Of a stretch of DNA of 64,000 nucleotides, positions 45,257 to 55,548 are shown piece by piece; the stretch's first letter is position 1, and each line of letters begins with the position of its first letter. This stretch comes from Myceligenerans pegani. GTDB lineage: Bacteria > Actinomycetota > Actinomycetes > Actinomycetales > Cellulomonadaceae. The notes under the pieces were generated by a model. That model did not search any database. It worked only from the letters and a program-made list of their open reading frames with translations, and was not told the origin of the DNA. The position numbers and the translations under genes were made by a program. The stretch covers positions 62,001 to 126,000 of the forward strand of contig NZ_JADBGR010000101.1 of NCBI RefSeq assembly GCF_014892515.1, in the 5' to 3' direction.

Positions 45257-46398
45257 GCGGTCTGGCCAGCCGGTGTCGGGACCGCCGCCCCGGTGCGGTC
45301 AGAGACGGTCGTGATGACCTGGTCCACGAGTTCGCCGAGCGACACGCGGTCACCGAGCTGGTCCAGGGCGGCACCCTTGGCGCCCACGGCGGTCACCCAC
45401 ACCTTGTCCGGGTCGGCGTTGTAAGCGTCGGCGACGTCCTTGGCATACCGGGCGAGCGCTTCCACGGCGGCCGTGACGCGACCGCTGCCTGCGGCGGTCT
45501 GGACGGGGGTTTCGAACGCCCCGACGTAGGAGATGGACTGGTCCTGGCGGACGGCGACGACGATCGCGTCGGGCAGGGTGCCGTTGGCGAAGGTGTTCTT
45601 CTTGCCCGAGGGAATCGAGCGCACGAAGGAGCGCAGGAATGCCCCGACCGCCTCTCCCACTGGGGCGTCCTCGCCCAAGTTCCTCGCCAGCAGGTCGGCG
45701 TCGATCGTGGCGTACCGGTACAAGGTGGAGGAGTTGAACTCGATCGTTCCGATCATCCCGGCCCCGGCGTCTTCCTCGTCGTCGTTCTCCTTGTGGTCGT
45801 CGACGGCGGTGAAGTAGTCGAACTCGTTCTCCACGGCGTGCACGGACAGTGCGTGGGCGACCTGGACGGAGGCGTCGACGTTGAGGTCTGCGACGTCGGC
45901 GACCATGCGGCCGAACATCGCCAGGTCGATCGAGTTCTTGTTCTTGATCAGCGCTTGAATGTCCTTCTTGACCAGATCTTCGCCGGCGGTGAGAGCGTAG
46001 GCGGCGAGGGACTCGACCTGCTGGGCCGACAGAAAAAGCAGGTAGCCGGATTCGTCAAGCTTGCCCTTGCGCGGCGGCTTGACCGTGATTCCGCCCGCTG
46101 TCAGTACGGCCTTGGCCAGTTCGTGTGACGCGTCCTGGCTCGTCGAGTCGGACTGCTTGCGGATCTCCTCACCGAGAAGTTCGACGACCCGCTTGGATCG
46201 GACGCCCGTGGCGAGTGCCTCGGCGGTGCCAGCCATGTGCTTGCGGATCGCGCGCTTCCACGCCTGGGATGAGACCCGGGCGCGGCGGACCCCACCGTAC
46301 GAGGCGGTCTTGGGGCTGCCGGTGTCGTCACGGTTGATGTTGCTGGGCGGGACGGTCTGCAGGACGTGGATGTCGATGATCGTGCGCGGCATGGTCAT
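45253..46398 (-). CDS. cas7e: Cas7e, Cascade backbone subunit
   Basis: A 381-residue Cas7e/CasC, present in six copies along the crRNA. The N-terminus IIDIHVLQTVPPSNINRDDT and KTASYGGVRRARVSSQAWKR are diagnostic; ENEFDYFTAVDDHKEND and GTIEFNSSTLYRYATID also match. I chose ATG 46398 because AAGGAG lies just upstream; a reading from 46473 would overlap cse2. It is separated from cse2 by one base. Confidence 0.96.
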   Translation of the reverse strand: MTMPRTIIDIHVLQTVPPSNINRDDTGSPKTASYGGVRRARVSSQAWKRAIRKHMAGTAEALATGVRSKRVVELLGEEIRKQSDSTSQDASHELAKAVLTAGGITVKPPRKGKLDESGYLLFLSAQQVESLAAYALTAGEDLVKKDIQALIKNKNSIDLAMFGRMVADVADLNVDASVQVAHALSVHAVENEFDYFTAVDDHKENDDEEDAGAGMIGTIEFNSSTLYRYATIDADLLARNLGEDAPVGEAVGAFLRSFVRSIPSGKKNTFANGTLPDAIVVAVRQDQSISYVGAFETPVQTAAGSGRVTAAVEALARYAKDVADAYNADPDKVWVTAVGAKGAALDQLGDRVSLGELVDQVITTVSDRTGAAVPTPAGQTA

Positions 46399-46399
46399 G

Positions 46400-47092
46400 T
46401 CAGTTCTCCTTGGTCGTGTCGGTGGATCCGTCGGCCTTGTCAGTGGAGCGGGACAGGCTGGCGTAGTAGTCACGGGCCCAGTCCCGCCGCACTCTGTCGA
46501 TGCTCCGGGGGACCTGGAACCGGTACAGCTCCTGCGCCAGGAGGCCGTAGTCGAACGCGATCGACTCCGACCGCATCTGCTTGACGATCCCTCGCAGGTG
46601 AACGGCGAGCTCTTGCAGCGTTGATGAGGTCACCAGCGCGTCGAACCGCCGCCGGACGGGTGAGCGGTCGCCGTCGCCTGTGGCCCGGCCCTGCTCGAGG
46701 CGACGCACGGCTGTCGCGAATCGCGCGCCGGCCTCGTGCATGTTGTCGGTGCCGCTCTGCTGGTGGACGGCGTACGTCGTCAGCGCGATGTGGATCGCCC
46801 ACTCGGCCTTGGTGGGCTCGAGGATGCTTCCGCTGGTCGGGGCTTCCGGTGCGCCTTTGAACGTCGCATCCCAGATGCTCGCGTCGGCGCCGGGTTCCGT
46901 GTCGGCGGCCCGGCGGAGCCTTGCCAGGAGTGCGACGGCGCGGCTGCCGCGGGCGCCTGGCTCATTCCGGTTCTTCTGCAGTTCGGTGACGCGGCGCCGG
47001 ACGAAGTCACCTACTTGCTTGTCCAGGTACTCGCGCTCAGCCGTTCCCGGTTCAGGGGGCGTTGCTGCAGTCTCATCGATCGTGTCGGTCAT
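46400..47092 (-). CDS. cse2: Cse2 (CasB), Cascade small subunit
   Basis: A 230-residue all-helical type I-E small subunit that binds the displaced DNA strand. Conserved segments are GSRAVALLARLRRAADTEPG, EWAIHIALTTYAVHQQSG, SPVRRRFDALVTSSTLQEL and the C-terminal VRRDWARDYY. It is longer than the E. coli protein because of extended charged termini. It overlaps the cas8e stop by 4 bp. Confidence 0.93.
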   Translation of the reverse strand: MTDTIDETAATPPEPGTAEREYLDKQVGDFVRRRVTELQKNRNEPGARGSRAVALLARLRRAADTEPGADASIWDATFKGAPEAPTSGSILEPTKAEWAIHIALTTYAVHQQSGTDNMHEAGARFATAVRRLEQGRATGDGDRSPVRRRFDALVTSSTLQELAVHLRGIVKQMRSESIAFDYGLLAQELYRFQVPRSIDRVRRDWARDYYASLSRSTDKADGSTDTTKEN

Positions 47093-48756
47093 CGTGCTCC
47101 CTCCTTCGTCCTCATTTGTGCCATCGCCATGGGGAGCTGGTCAGCCAGACGCTTGCGGAACCAGGCTGTTGCCAAGCCCAGATCAACGTGCCGTCCGCGC
47201 ACCTGACGCCCCACGAGTGCTGCCGGGCCTGCCTCCCCGGCCAGGTCATCGCTGATCTCCCGTACGACACGGTGCACCCTCATCTGCCAGCGAGTCTCCA
47301 GTTCGGTGATCTGCCTGCTGTCCGTCAGGCCGAGGAGCCACTTACGGAAGTGCGGTTCGAGTGCTGCGAAGGCGAGTTCCCGCGCACGGTCGCGCGGCCC
47401 GGTGGATTCGACATCACCACCAGCGCAGCGGTAGAGGTTCTCCGCGTACCGCGCCAGTTCCCTGGCCGCGTCCTCGGCCTGCGCGACGGCCCGCAGCGCG
47501 AGGTCCGCCAGGACGCCGTTGTCGTGAGCGACGAGCTCCGCCGGAAGTTCGAGGTGATCATCGATGATCTCGGCGATCGTCGAGTTGTTCGACCCGTACT
47601 TGATGCCAACGGCCCGGACGCTGACATGGGTATCGGGCACGACCCGGCGAGACATGAGTTCACCGGCGAACGCCAGGACCTTGGGCGGTATGTCGCTGCG
47701 CGGCTCGCTGCTGGACAGCAGGCTCTGCAGGCCGCGCCACAGCGACCGCGACGGGTCGAGTTCGCGGGGCATGTGGACGTCGTACTTGAACTTCTTCGTC
47801 TGAGGATCCGAGAAGCGCCAGGCGGTCTGGAACTCGATCGTGAACCGGTTCTGCGGGGGGATCTTGTCCCCGTTGCAGAGCACTACCCCGCGGACCGCGT
47901 CGTCCCCGATCAATCGGATCCGCCGCGCTTGCCACGTGTACAGATCGACTGGCCCGATCGGTTCCCTGCCGTCGATGCCACCTTCCGGTGCGGAGGTCTG
48001 CGCGGGCCGTTCCCACGCTGGGAGGTCCGCCTCCCAGTCGACGTCGAGGTTGATGGTCTCCGGTTCCACGAGGTTGAGGGTGAGCGTCTCCTGCAGCGTC
48101 TTTCCCTTCAGGTAGAGGCCGCCGAGCTGTCCGGTCCAGCCGGTTCCGATCGGGAAGACCTTGCCCTGCTTGGCGCGCGGGTCGCCCTTGGCGGCTGCAC
48201 GAACGCCCGAGGTGTCATATGCCTGGGTGTGCACGAGCCAGCGCGCCGCTTCGGACCACGACATGCTCGTCACGCCGGTACCGGTCCTCATGGTCAGAAA
48301 CGGCTCGCCGTTGGGTACGTCGGCGATGATCATCCCGAGCCGGTCCATCCCGCCCTTCTCGTACTCCAGCCCGCCGGCCTGGAAGAACGGGGTCTCGGGG
48401 TGCCGCAGGTCGAACCGGTCATGCCATTCATCGAGGTAGTCCTCGACGTTGGCGACGACACGGGTCCAGTTTTCGCGGATGGCCCGCCAGTCCTCCAGAT
48501 CGCGGGGACGCCCGTCGGTCGTCAGTCCGTCCTCAGGGGCGATCGGCTCCTGTGCAGCCCTGCGCAGAATCGCGAGCAGCAGGCGCAGGATCGCAAACGA
48601 TTGCGTCGGCACCTCCCCCACGATGTCGCGTAGCTGGCCAGCTCGTCGGAACACGTCGGCCAGTGAGACCTCGCGATCGATTCCGTCCAGATCCAGGACT
48701 CGGATCCACGGTTCGTTGACCAAGTCGAACGGCGTGTGCGGAGTATTGATGGTCAT
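47089..48756 (-). CDS. cas8e: Cas8e (Cse1/CasA), Cascade large subunit
   Basis: A 555-residue large subunit that recognises the PAM and recruits Cas3. The N-terminus FDLVNEPWIRVLDLDG is the classical Cse1 opening, followed by LRDIVGEVPTQSFAILRLLL, FFQAGGLEYEKGG and the PAM-proximal loop region around TGTGVTSMSWSEAARWLVH. The C-terminal four-helix bundle begins about residue 400. Length is in the family range. It overlaps the cas3 stop by 4 bp. Confidence 0.95.
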   Translation of the reverse strand: MTINTPHTPFDLVNEPWIRVLDLDGIDREVSLADVFRRAGQLRDIVGEVPTQSFAILRLLLAILRRAAQEPIAPEDGLTTDGRPRDLEDWRAIRENWTRVVANVEDYLDEWHDRFDLRHPETPFFQAGGLEYEKGGMDRLGMIIADVPNGEPFLTMRTGTGVTSMSWSEAARWLVHTQAYDTSGVRAAAKGDPRAKQGKVFPIGTGWTGQLGGLYLKGKTLQETLTLNLVEPETINLDVDWEADLPAWERPAQTSAPEGGIDGREPIGPVDLYTWQARRIRLIGDDAVRGVVLCNGDKIPPQNRFTIEFQTAWRFSDPQTKKFKYDVHMPRELDPSRSLWRGLQSLLSSSEPRSDIPPKVLAFAGELMSRRVVPDTHVSVRAVGIKYGSNNSTIAEIIDDHLELPAELVAHDNGVLADLALRAVAQAEDAARELARYAENLYRCAGGDVESTGPRDRARELAFAALEPHFRKWLLGLTDSRQITELETRWQMRVHRVVREISDDLAGEAGPAALVGRQVRGRHVDLGLATAWFRKRLADQLPMAMAQMRTKEGAR

Positions 48757-51700
48757 CGCTTGTCCTTGTTCTCCTTCCGCGCCTCGAGCCCGTCGCGCGA
48801 GTTGTAGGTAAAGACGTGGCCGGCCACGGGAATCGGCCGGCCATCGCGGCCGGTCTCCAGCGGAAGCACGAGCTGTCCTTTCAGCTCCGGGACCGACTGC
48901 CAGGGATGGTGGTAGTGCTTCTCAAGGGCGTTGAGCAGCGCCTCGCCGTTGTCCTCCTGTGTGACGTGGAGCGGCACCCGTACCGAGCAGCGCGCCAGCG
49001 CCAATGCGATCTCCGGCTCGTCGGCGAAGTCGGGAACGACCCACTGCCCGTCCAGCGGCGACGGGTTCGACGACGGGATCCGGTACCTGCCGTCTTGTGC
49101 CTCGACGAGGAGTACTTCGATGGAGTCCTGGGTGTCTCGGACGCGTGCTCTGCCGTCGCGTTCAGCTTCCCCGGCGTGATGTTCGAGGAGCCCGTCCAGC
49201 GTTGTGACCTGTCTCGGACTGGCCAGGAGGTAGGACCTCGCCCTGCCCTCCTGCTTCTGGCGTTCGCGCTGTGACGTCGCATCCGCCTTGGCGATGACGT
49301 CACGCCACTCGCCTCGGCCGGGGATCTGCCCGCCGTAGGCGCGCTCCACGAACGGGCCGAGGTCCTGCGGGATCCACACCACGCCGGTGCCTTCGAACAC
49401 CTCGTCGAGCACTGCGATCGAACGCAGCTGCGCTGCGGCGTCGTAGATCTTCGTGGCCTGCGTCGGCTTCGGCATGCCGATGTCGCGGTTCCAGTCGACA
49501 CCGGTGATCACGCACCGCGGCCGGGCGAGACGTGCCGGGCGATGCGAGACGGGACGAGAATGGCGGTGCAGTCGGCCCATGCGCTGCAGCAGCAGGTCGA
49601 TCGGTGCGAGGTCGGTGACGAGGAAGTCGACGTCGATGTCGAGTGACTGTTCGGCGACCTGCGTTGCCACCACTACGCGCGCCCGGGGGCGCTCCCGTCG
49701 CCCGTCATCGACCTCCGTGGGTTCCCCGGGTGGTCCGAGTTCCCTGCGCAGTTCGTCGTCGTTGATCTGCCGGTCCATGGTGATGAACTGCGAGTGGTGG
49801 AGGCGCACGAGCCGCCGCGGATCGGCATCAGGATGCTGCGGGTCCAGGACCCGCGCCAGCAGTCTGGCCGCTTCGCGTGCTCGGCGGACGGTGTTGCGCA
49901 GCACGAGCGCACATCCGGTGGGCTCACCACGCCATGTCCCGTCTGCCTGCCGTTCAAGGCCGAGGGCTTCGGCGACCGTGGCCACGAGTTCTTCGGGGCC
50001 GTCTCCGATGCGTTCCAGGTCGATGGTGACCGACCGTCCCGAGGAGCCCACGCCGAGACGGTGCCGTACACCGGCCTTGTCGTATCCGATGAACGACGTC
50101 GGCTCGTCTGCCACGGCTACATCTCTCACCACGGCCTGCTTCGCCGGAGCAGGCGCCGACGTCGGCGATGCGGCTGTCAAGGACTCCGTCCGGCGACGGC
50201 GACGAGGTTGAACCGCACGGGGTGGGGTATCGCGTTGCGGAACCGGGGTGCTCGTGCGCGACTCGCGGCCCTTCCGGTAGGCCTGCACGAGTTCCTCGCG
50301 CAGCCCTGAGGGCAAGGTCGCGGACAAGGCGACGACCGGGATTCCGTATGCCCCGAACCACTCCAGGGCGCTGCTCAGGTACCGGTTCATGTAGGCGTCG
50401 TAGGAGTGGATCTCGTCAAGGACGACTACCTTGCGGGCCATCGCCAGGTGCCGCAGCACAACATGCCGGGCCTGCAGTGACGTGAACAGCCCCTGGTCGA
50501 TCGTGCCGACCACGAAGTCGGCGAGCACACCACGTTTCGGGTCCGAGAACCACCAGTTCACGTAGGCCTCGCCACGCAGTGCGTGGCTGTCGTGAGGACG
50601 ACGCGCAGCGACATCGTCCGCGTCATCGATGCCGGACGCGACGGCGTACTCCTCCCTGTCCGCCTTGCCGGCACGCAGCATCCGGAACACGGGATCAAGC
50701 CGCGACTTGCCGTGCGCCAGATAGACAGCGCGCTGCTCCGCCTCCTGCGCAACCAGTGGGGCGTCCGGGTCCGCTGCCGACACCGTTGAGGGCACCCGCG
50801 CAAGCCACTTCAAGAATCGGGCGAACATGGCATCACTCGTCGCCTGTGTCGGGAGCGCGACGAACACACCCGACGCGCCCGTCCTGGCTGCCAGGATCTC
50901 GGCGGCCAACAGCGCGGCTTCGGTCTTCCCGTCTCCGGTGGGAGCCTCAAGGATCAGCAACCCCGGCAGATCCATCGAACGTGCGCACTCCAGCGCCGCG
51001 GCCTGGAGCGGTCTCGCGACCGCACGCTGCGGGAGCTCGAACCGTTCCCGCAGCATCGTCGTCGCGTCCGAACCCTGGTCGAGAGCAGACCACGGCGCCG
51101 GGAACCTGAGCTTCCGCCACGCTGCCTCGAGACGCGCCCGGTCATCGAACCGCACGACGTCGTCCTCGATCGGGGCCTGGGGAAACAACCAGGTACTGCT
51201 CGCGATCCAGTCGGCAGCGATCACCAGGCCCGACAGCGTCATCAGCGCCGTCCCGGTCAGCCGCAGCGACGCCCACGACTCCAGGTGGGGAGTCAGGCCG
51301 TGCCGGGCGATCAGATCATTGAGGAGGGAGTCCTGAGTCTCCCGCCATGCATCCTCGCCAAGGAGTTCCCGCCGGCGCGCCGCCACGTCGACTTCCCGAG
51401 TACTCGACGGGACCCCGTAGTGCGCACCAATCACGGAACCAACCGCCCGATATGCCACGTCGTCCCAGCCGAAGCTTTCGCGCAGCCACCGCTGCACGAT
51501 CACCTGGCCCGCGCGCCCATGCGGCAGCTCGCTGTAGTTCGGAATCTCGACGGCGAGACCGATCGATTCACGCACACGCCGCGCAAGTTCCCCGTGTGAA
51601 TGGTCCGCGCCCGACACCTTCACCTGGAACGCCGGCGTGGCCTTGCCAACGTCATGAGCTCCCGCGACGAACACCAGCAGTGCACGCGCGGCGGCCTCTC

Positions 51701-51905
51701 CGTCAGGGAAGCCTTCACCGACGTCGTCGGCGGGCAGCGCATCGATCAGAACCCGCTTCAGCTGCGCTGGGAGCCATCGGTCCCACAGCCGACCCGCTAC
51801 CGCGGCGCTGTCCTCCATGTGCTGGATCAACGGCAACCAGGTCAAGACCCCATCAGCATCGACGCTGGTCTTGCCCCACAGCGAACTTGCGGCCCCTCGG
51901 GGCAT
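48753..51905 (-). CDS. cas3: Cas3 nuclease-helicase
   Basis: A 1050-residue effector that unwinds and degrades target DNA after Cascade binding. The HD nuclease has H29 and the H84-D85 pair (AGAHDVGKATPAFQ). The superfamily 2 helicase shows Walker A EAPTGDGKTEAALLAAE, motif II VVLDEIHSYDAY, SATLPSGLREEL and, in the second RecA domain, ATQVAEQSLDIDVDFLVTD plus QRMGRLHRHSR. A Pro/Arg-rich insert lies near residues 545-590. It heads the cas operon; the region 51906-52158 upstream carries no gene. Confidence 0.96.
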   Translation of the reverse strand: MPRGAASSLWGKTSVDADGVLTWLPLIQHMEDSAAVAGRLWDRWLPAQLKRVLIDALPADDVGEGFPDGEAAARALLVFVAGAHDVGKATPAFQVKVSGADHSHGELARRVRESIGLAVEIPNYSELPHGRAGQVIVQRWLRESFGWDDVAYRAVGSVIGAHYGVPSSTREVDVAARRRELLGEDAWRETQDSLLNDLIARHGLTPHLESWASLRLTGTALMTLSGLVIAADWIASSTWLFPQAPIEDDVVRFDDRARLEAAWRKLRFPAPWSALDQGSDATTMLRERFELPQRAVARPLQAAALECARSMDLPGLLILEAPTGDGKTEAALLAAEILAARTGASGVFVALPTQATSDAMFARFLKWLARVPSTVSAADPDAPLVAQEAEQRAVYLAHGKSRLDPVFRMLRAGKADREEYAVASGIDDADDVAARRPHDSHALRGEAYVNWWFSDPKRGVLADFVVGTIDQGLFTSLQARHVVLRHLAMARKVVVLDEIHSYDAYMNRYLSSALEWFGAYGIPVVALSATLPSGLREELVQAYRKGRESRTSTPVPQRDTPPRAVQPRRRRRTESLTAASPTSAPAPAKQAVVRDVAVADEPTSFIGYDKAGVRHRLGVGSSGRSVTIDLERIGDGPEELVATVAEALGLERQADGTWRGEPTGCALVLRNTVRRAREAARLLARVLDPQHPDADPRRLVRLHHSQFITMDRQINDDELRRELGPPGEPTEVDDGRRERPRARVVVATQVAEQSLDIDVDFLVTDLAPIDLLLQRMGRLHRHSRPVSHRPARLARPRCVITGVDWNRDIGMPKPTQATKIYDAAAQLRSIAVLDEVFEGTGVVWIPQDLGPFVERAYGGQIPGRGEWRDVIAKADATSQRERQKQEGRARSYLLASPRQVTTLDGLLEHHAGEAERDGRARVRDTQDSIEVLLVEAQDGRYRIPSSNPSPLDGQWVVPDFADEPEIALALARCSVRVPLHVTQEDNGEALLNALEKHYHHPWQSVPELKGQLVLPLETGRDGRPIPVAGHVFTYNSRDGLEARKENKDKR

Positions 51906-51982
51906 GTCAGTGTCTCCCGGTACGGTGTGCGCACGATCTGGACGTTTCGCTCAGGCGCAAGCATGAGATGCCATTCGAACCA

Positions 51983-52037
51983 TGTCAAGATGCATGGCTA
52001 AGCTTCACCCCATCTCATACCACGTACGTAATATGAG
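51983..52037 (-). promoter_or_regulatory. Candidate cas operon promoter with imperfect palindrome
   Basis: On the minus strand TTGACA (51983-51988) and CATGCT 17 bp downstream could be -35 and -10 for cas3. Immediately upstream, CTCATA and TATGAG (52014-52019 and 52032-52037) flank ACGTACGT, giving a 24-bp palindrome matching at 20 positions. An operator or activator site for the cas operon is plausible. Confidence 0.5.
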
Positions 52038-52158
52038 TACGCATCAACCCAGCGACGGCAGAGAGCACCCGGGCATGCGGCGCGAGCGCACAACGATCCG
52101 GGATCCCCCACGTCAGCGCGCACCGCAGAGCGACATCTTGGGCATGGGCGAGGTAGCT

Positions 52159-54567
52159 GGGCTCACCCCGACGTCGGCAGGGACTGCGGCCAGGGGTAGC
52201 CGCAAGTCTGAGGCCAGGAGGATCACCCCCGCGTCGGCGGGGACTGCTCCAAGATCGCCGCCGTCGTCGGCACGAGGCCGGGGTCACCCCCGCGTTGGCG
52301 GGGACTGCTGCGGCGGCCTGCCCTTCGGCGTAGGGGGCGTGGGGTCAGCCCCGCGTTGGCGGGGACTGCACCGGGCGTATCGAGCTACGCCGCAACATGC
52401 CGGGTCACCCCCGCGTTGGCGGGGACTGCCGAAAGCGACACCCTTCGACACCACCCCGACCAGGGTCACCCCCGCGTTGGCGGGGACTGCCACCCGGCGC
52501 TGTCGGACGGCGCGGTGCGGCTGGGGTCACCCCTGCGTTGGCGGGGACTGCAGGGCCACGCCGAGCGCGCCGGTCAGGCGGTCGGGGTCACCCCCGCGTT
52601 GGCGGGGACTGCTGCACCCACGCGATCCACTCGCCCCACTCGGGGGGGTCACCCCCGCGTTAGCGGGGACTGCTACCTGCCCGGAATGGAGGACGACGAA
52701 CCTCCGGGGTCACCCCCGCGTTGGCGGGGACTGCCTGCACCTCGCGGGTGAGGTTGGTCGCGTCGTTGGGGTCACCCCCGCGTTGGCGGGGACTGCTCGG
52801 CAGCTCGTAGGCCACACCACGCCGCGTCAGGGTCACCCCCGCGTTGGCGGGGACTGCCGGCCGATGCGGTCGGCGGCTCGTTCGCCCTGGGGGTCACCCC
52901 CGCGTTGGCGGGGACTGCGTCGCCTGAGAGGTTGAGTTCCGGGGAGTCGGCGGGGTCACCCCCGCGTTGGCGGGGACTGCGCGTGGCCGTGGGCGCACGT
53001 GCGCCCGCGCTCGGGGTCACCCCCGCGTTGGCGGGGACTGCTCGGCCTCGGCATCGGTGAGGACACGGTCGACCGGGTCACCCCCGCGTTGGCGGGGACT
53101 GCCTGCTGGCCGAGGTCGGGCAGATGGACGCGAAGGGGTCACCCCCGCGTTGGCGGGGACTGCCCCGGATCGGACGTGGCCACGATCGGGCAGGGGGGGT
53201 CACCCCCGCGTTGGCGGGGACTGCACCCGAGTGAGTGACAGGCGCACACGAGCGGTGGGGTCACCCCCGCGTTGGCGGGGACTGCGGCCGCGCGGACGAC
53301 GGCGAGCCGGTCTCGGCGGGGTCACCCCCGCGTTGGCGGGGACTGCGAGGCTCGCTACTCGCCGGATCTGAGCGTGACGGGGTCACCCCCGCGTTGGCGG
53401 GGACTGCCCGGCTGGCGCGCGCAAGGTGCTGTACGCCGTGGGGTCACCCCCGCGTTGGCGGGGACTGCCCGTAGTCGGTGAGCAGGTCGACCAGGCGCGC
53501 GGGGTCACCCCCGCGTTGGCGGGGACTGCACCTGTCAGGACTGCCTCCCGGCAACGGCCGAAGGGTCACCCCCGCGTTGGCGGGGACTGCGGCCCCGCCA
53601 CTGGCGGGGCCCCTCCGTGTGTCAGGGTCACCCCCGCGTTGGCGGGGACTGCAGCAGCGGCGACACGTCGATGCGGCCCCAGGCGGGGTCACCCCCGCGT
53701 TGGCGGGGACTGCAGGTCGAGGGTGCGAACCTGGTCGGCCAGGGCGGGGTCACCCCCGCGTTGGCGGGGACTGCGACTGCATGCGCGACAACACCCGTCT
53801 CCACGACGGGTCACCCCCGCGTTGGCGGGGACTGCATCACTGTTGGAGGCGGTAGCGCTTGGATCGTCGGGTCACCCCCGCGTTGGCGGGGACTGCTGGA
53901 CGCGGTCACTGGGCATGTGCGTGACCATGGGGTCACCCCCGCGTTGGCGGGGACTGCGTCAGCGTCCAGGTCGCGGGCCCGGACTCGGTGGGGTCACCCC
54001 CGCGTTGGCGGGGACTGCGCGCACTGGTACCAGGTCTCTCGCGGTGCGGTGGGGTCACCCCCGCGTTGGCGGGGACTGCGCGGGGGCCGAGTTCGACGCC
54101 CGCATGACCGACGGGTCACCCCCGCGTTGGCGGGGACTGCCTGGAGTCCCGGCCGATCATGCTCGGCCACGACGGGTCACCCCCGCGTTGGCGGGGACTG
54201 CTGGGGGTCGGGCACCTTGATGTTCTGCGTCATGGGGTCACCCCCGCGTTGGCGGGGACTGCTGCATGTCCCCGACGGTGCCGGTGGTGCGGCCGGGGTC
54301 ACCCCCGCGTTGGCGGGGACTGCGCTTGCGCGCGGCCGGCGTACAGGAACGTCTCGGGGTCACCCCCGCGTTGGCGGGGACTGCCTCTCGCTGTCGCCGG
54401 ACGGCAGGATCCGCGCGGGGTCACCCCCGCGTTGGCGGGGACTGCAGGACGGTCCCGTCGACGCCGCCGGTCGAGCTGGGGTCACCCCCGCGTTGGCGGG
54501 GACTGCTGATCCTTCCCGACGTCGCCGAAGTGCTGAACGGGGTCACCCCCGCGTTGGCGGGGACTGC
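52159..54567 (-). CRISPR. CRISPR array 2 (type I-E), 38 intact plus 2 degenerate repeats
   Basis: 28-bp repeats with a 60-62-bp period. On the transcribed minus strand they begin GCAGTCCCCGCCAACG and end GGGGGTGACCC, differing from array 1 at five positions, mostly at the 5' end. Intact copies run from 52281 to 54567; 52159 is decayed and 52220 is a hybrid carrying the array 1 type GGATC end and CGTCGG stem with an ACTGC end. The leader is at the right. Single-base variants occur at 52342, 52524 and 52646. The spacer at 53591-53624 holds a 9-bp-stem hairpin. Confidence 0.97.
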
Positions 54568-54630
54568 ACTTGCTGACCTGGGACTATACCGAGCAAGCAC
54601 CGGTTCTACGTTCACTTTGATCGTAGAGTC
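54568..54630 (-). promoter_or_regulatory. Leader and promoter of CRISPR array 2
   Basis: acttgctgacctggg, then ACTATA (minus-strand TATAGT -10 at 54583-54588), ACCGG 11 bp further out and TTCACTTTG, all placed as in the array 1 leader. The -10 lies 15 bp from the first repeat in both. Unlike array 1, this leader is not inside a gene. Confidence 0.8.
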
Positions 54631-54700
54631 GCTCGCATCGCTCCCCGGCATACCTCGGCACACGCGCACGTTTCGGCGTCCGACACGGCGTCGTCGTCGA

Positions 54701-54733
54701 CGACAGCGGGACGTCGGCGACAGTGGGACGTCG
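54701..54733 (+). repeat. Tandem 16-bp direct repeat upstream of the dioxygenase operon
   Basis: CGACAGCGGGACGTCG (54701-54716) and CGACAGTGGGACGTCG (54718-54733) differ by one base. They sit about 130 bp before the dioxygenase-like gene, in the 54631-54864 gap where no gene is seen. Each contains GACGTC-like symmetry; a regulatory role is possible. Confidence 0.6.
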
Positions 54734-54864
54734 ACGATCAGGACGACGATGCTGAGCCATCAGGAAACGAAGGGCTCAGGTGAGAGACGTACATCGTCTC
54801 TTGCCCCTCACTCACGTGGTTGGGAGACTTGGCCTGCGGAAACATCCGGTGGTGGAGGAGCGCG

Positions 54865-55548
54865 TTGAACGACCTGCGAGAGCAAGTGTCGATTGACGGC
54901 CTGGTGGTCCTGCCTCAGATCGATGAGGCCAAGTTTCTGCGGACCGCCCGGTCGCTGGGGACACCGCATCCCCATCCGGACGCCGAGAAGTCGGGCCGTA
55001 CGGTGATCCGCCCCGACGGCCGGGCGGGCGTGCCGGGGCTGGGGTTCACGTTCTCGAGCCTGACGCCGCACACAGACCGTTCTCGCCACGCACGCCCGCC
55101 GCGGTTCCTCGGGATCCACCTGGTGCATCAGGACGCCACGACGGGCGGGTTCCCTCGGTTCGTCGACCTGAACCTGGTGACGGCGAACCTCGAGGAGAAA
55201 GACCTGGATCGGCTGCGGTTGAAAGAGCGTGACGGTCCCGGCATGCTGCCAGTGCGCCTCGGGCGGGATGCTGGCTTCCGATACCGGGACGACGACGTAT
55301 GGGCGCTGGACGGCCCGGGGCCACTCGTCGGAGAATTCCGGCGTCGGATGGACCAGGCGACCCAGACGGTCGACTGGCTGCATAGCGGTGATGCCTACGT
55401 CGTGGACAACCACCGCTACGCACACGGCAGGACATCCATCGCCTCGCCGCAGCGCACCGCGGTGCGCATCCTGATCGACGCGACCGACACAGCCACGAGC
55501 GACGCCAGCCCGGCCAGCACCGACTCGGATACGGGAGTCTCCTCGTGA
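54865..55548 (+). CDS. Fe(II)/2-oxoglutarate dioxygenase-like protein (TauD/clavaminate synthase type)
   Basis: A 227-residue protein with the double-stranded beta-helix iron motif: an HxD pair in LTPHTDRSRHARPP and the distal His/Arg in VVDNHRYAHGRTS. It would hydroxylate or otherwise oxidise a small molecule or modified residue using 2-oxoglutarate. TTG 54865 is chosen because GGAGGAG ends at 54860. It is the first gene of a four-gene module and its stop overlaps the GTG of the next frame (GTGA). It is shorter than typical TauD proteins. The substrate is unknown. Confidence 0.78.
   Translation: MNDLREQVSIDGLVVLPQIDEAKFLRTARSLGTPHPHPDAEKSGRTVIRPDGRAGVPGLGFTFSSLTPHTDRSRHARPPRFLGIHLVHQDATTGGFPRFVDLNLVTANLEEKDLDRLRLKERDGPGMLPVRLGRDAGFRYRDDDVWALDGPGPLVGEFRRRMDQATQTVDWLHSGDAYVVDNHRYAHGRTSIASPQRTAVRILIDATDTATSDASPASTDSDTGVSS

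Noticed and set aside
51929..51955. A short stretch upstream of cas3 resembling the start of the TPR-like gene at 55653 (shared acgatctggacg)
   Set aside because: The match is only about 18 of 19 bases, in GC-rich DNA, with no extended homology on either side. It is probably chance.
52356..54576. Open frames across CRISPR array 2 with repeated VTPALAGTA and GHPRVGGDC peptides
   Set aside because: Same artefact: repeat DNA read as protein, with no ribosome site or domain.
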